Of a stretch of 6,355 bases of DNA, positions 6,300-6,355 are shown one piece after another (position 1 is the stretch's first letter; each line of letters starts with the position of its first letter). The notes beneath the pieces are model-generated. The model had not been told where the DNA came from. It saw nothing but the letters and a program-made list of their open reading frames with translations, and made no database searches. Location: positions 1-6,355 of the forward strand of contig JAVEZE010000155.1 of assembly GCA_034003145.1 (NCBI GenBank). The letters are read 5' to 3'. This stretch comes from JACKPD01 sp034003145. GTDB lineage: Bacteria > Spirochaetota > Spirochaetia > CADAEX01. The position numbers were made by a program, and so were the translations under genes.

Positions 6300-6355
6300 A
6301 AAACTGTTTGCATTACTTTCAACACTGTAATAAAGTTGGTTTATGGATTATTCAG
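6300..6355. other. Right edge, no recognisable feature
   Basis: These 56 bases follow the repeat array. Stops appear early on both strands in the frames I checked, and I recognise no gene end, promoter or hairpin. The upstream neighbour of the glycosyltransferase gene lies outside the window. Confidence 0.4.

Overview
The window reads as ordinary chromosome from a moderately AT-rich, probably anaerobic bacterium. Pyruvate:ferredoxin oxidoreductase (PFOR) points to anaerobic pyruvate metabolism. The TRAP receptor is a lipoprotein rather than a free periplasmic protein, which fits Firmicutes, Spirochaetes or similar lineages better than typical Proteobacteria. That placement is inference; no RNA gene or species marker is present.

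Layout. Positions 1-623 (minus strand) hold the first 207 codons of a PFOR gene that runs off the left edge. It has a clear promoter and Shine-Dalgarno (SD) site. A very AT-rich divergent intergenic region follows, about 14% G+C over 721-900. A three-gene plus-strand operon spans 990-4469: a lipoprotein TAXI-type TRAP solute receptor, a small DUF1850 membrane-anchored protein, and a fused TRAP permease (DctQ-like and DctM-like parts in one chain). After only 33 bp comes a convergent minus-strand gene (6134-4503) for a GT4-like glycosyltransferase. Its upstream side carries an eleven-unit array of 12-14 bp A-rich tandem repeats (6160-6299). The last 56 bases hold nothing recognisable.

How the genes work together. 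The TAXI protein should capture a small organic anion or amino acid outside the membrane and hand it to the fused permease, which imports it using an ion gradient. DUF1850 proteins commonly sit with TAXI permeases, but their role is unknown. A near-perfect intrinsic terminator lies inside the first codons of the DUF1850 gene, so much of the transcription probably stops after the receptor gene. This would give a large excess of receptor over permease. PFOR and the glycosyltransferase have no evident functional tie to the transporter.

I found no defence island, CRISPR array, mobile element or clearly new system. The two things most worth a second look are the terminator embedded in coding sequence and the repeat array, which supplies multiple TTGACT (-35-like) hexamers upstream of an SD-less glycosyltransferase gene.
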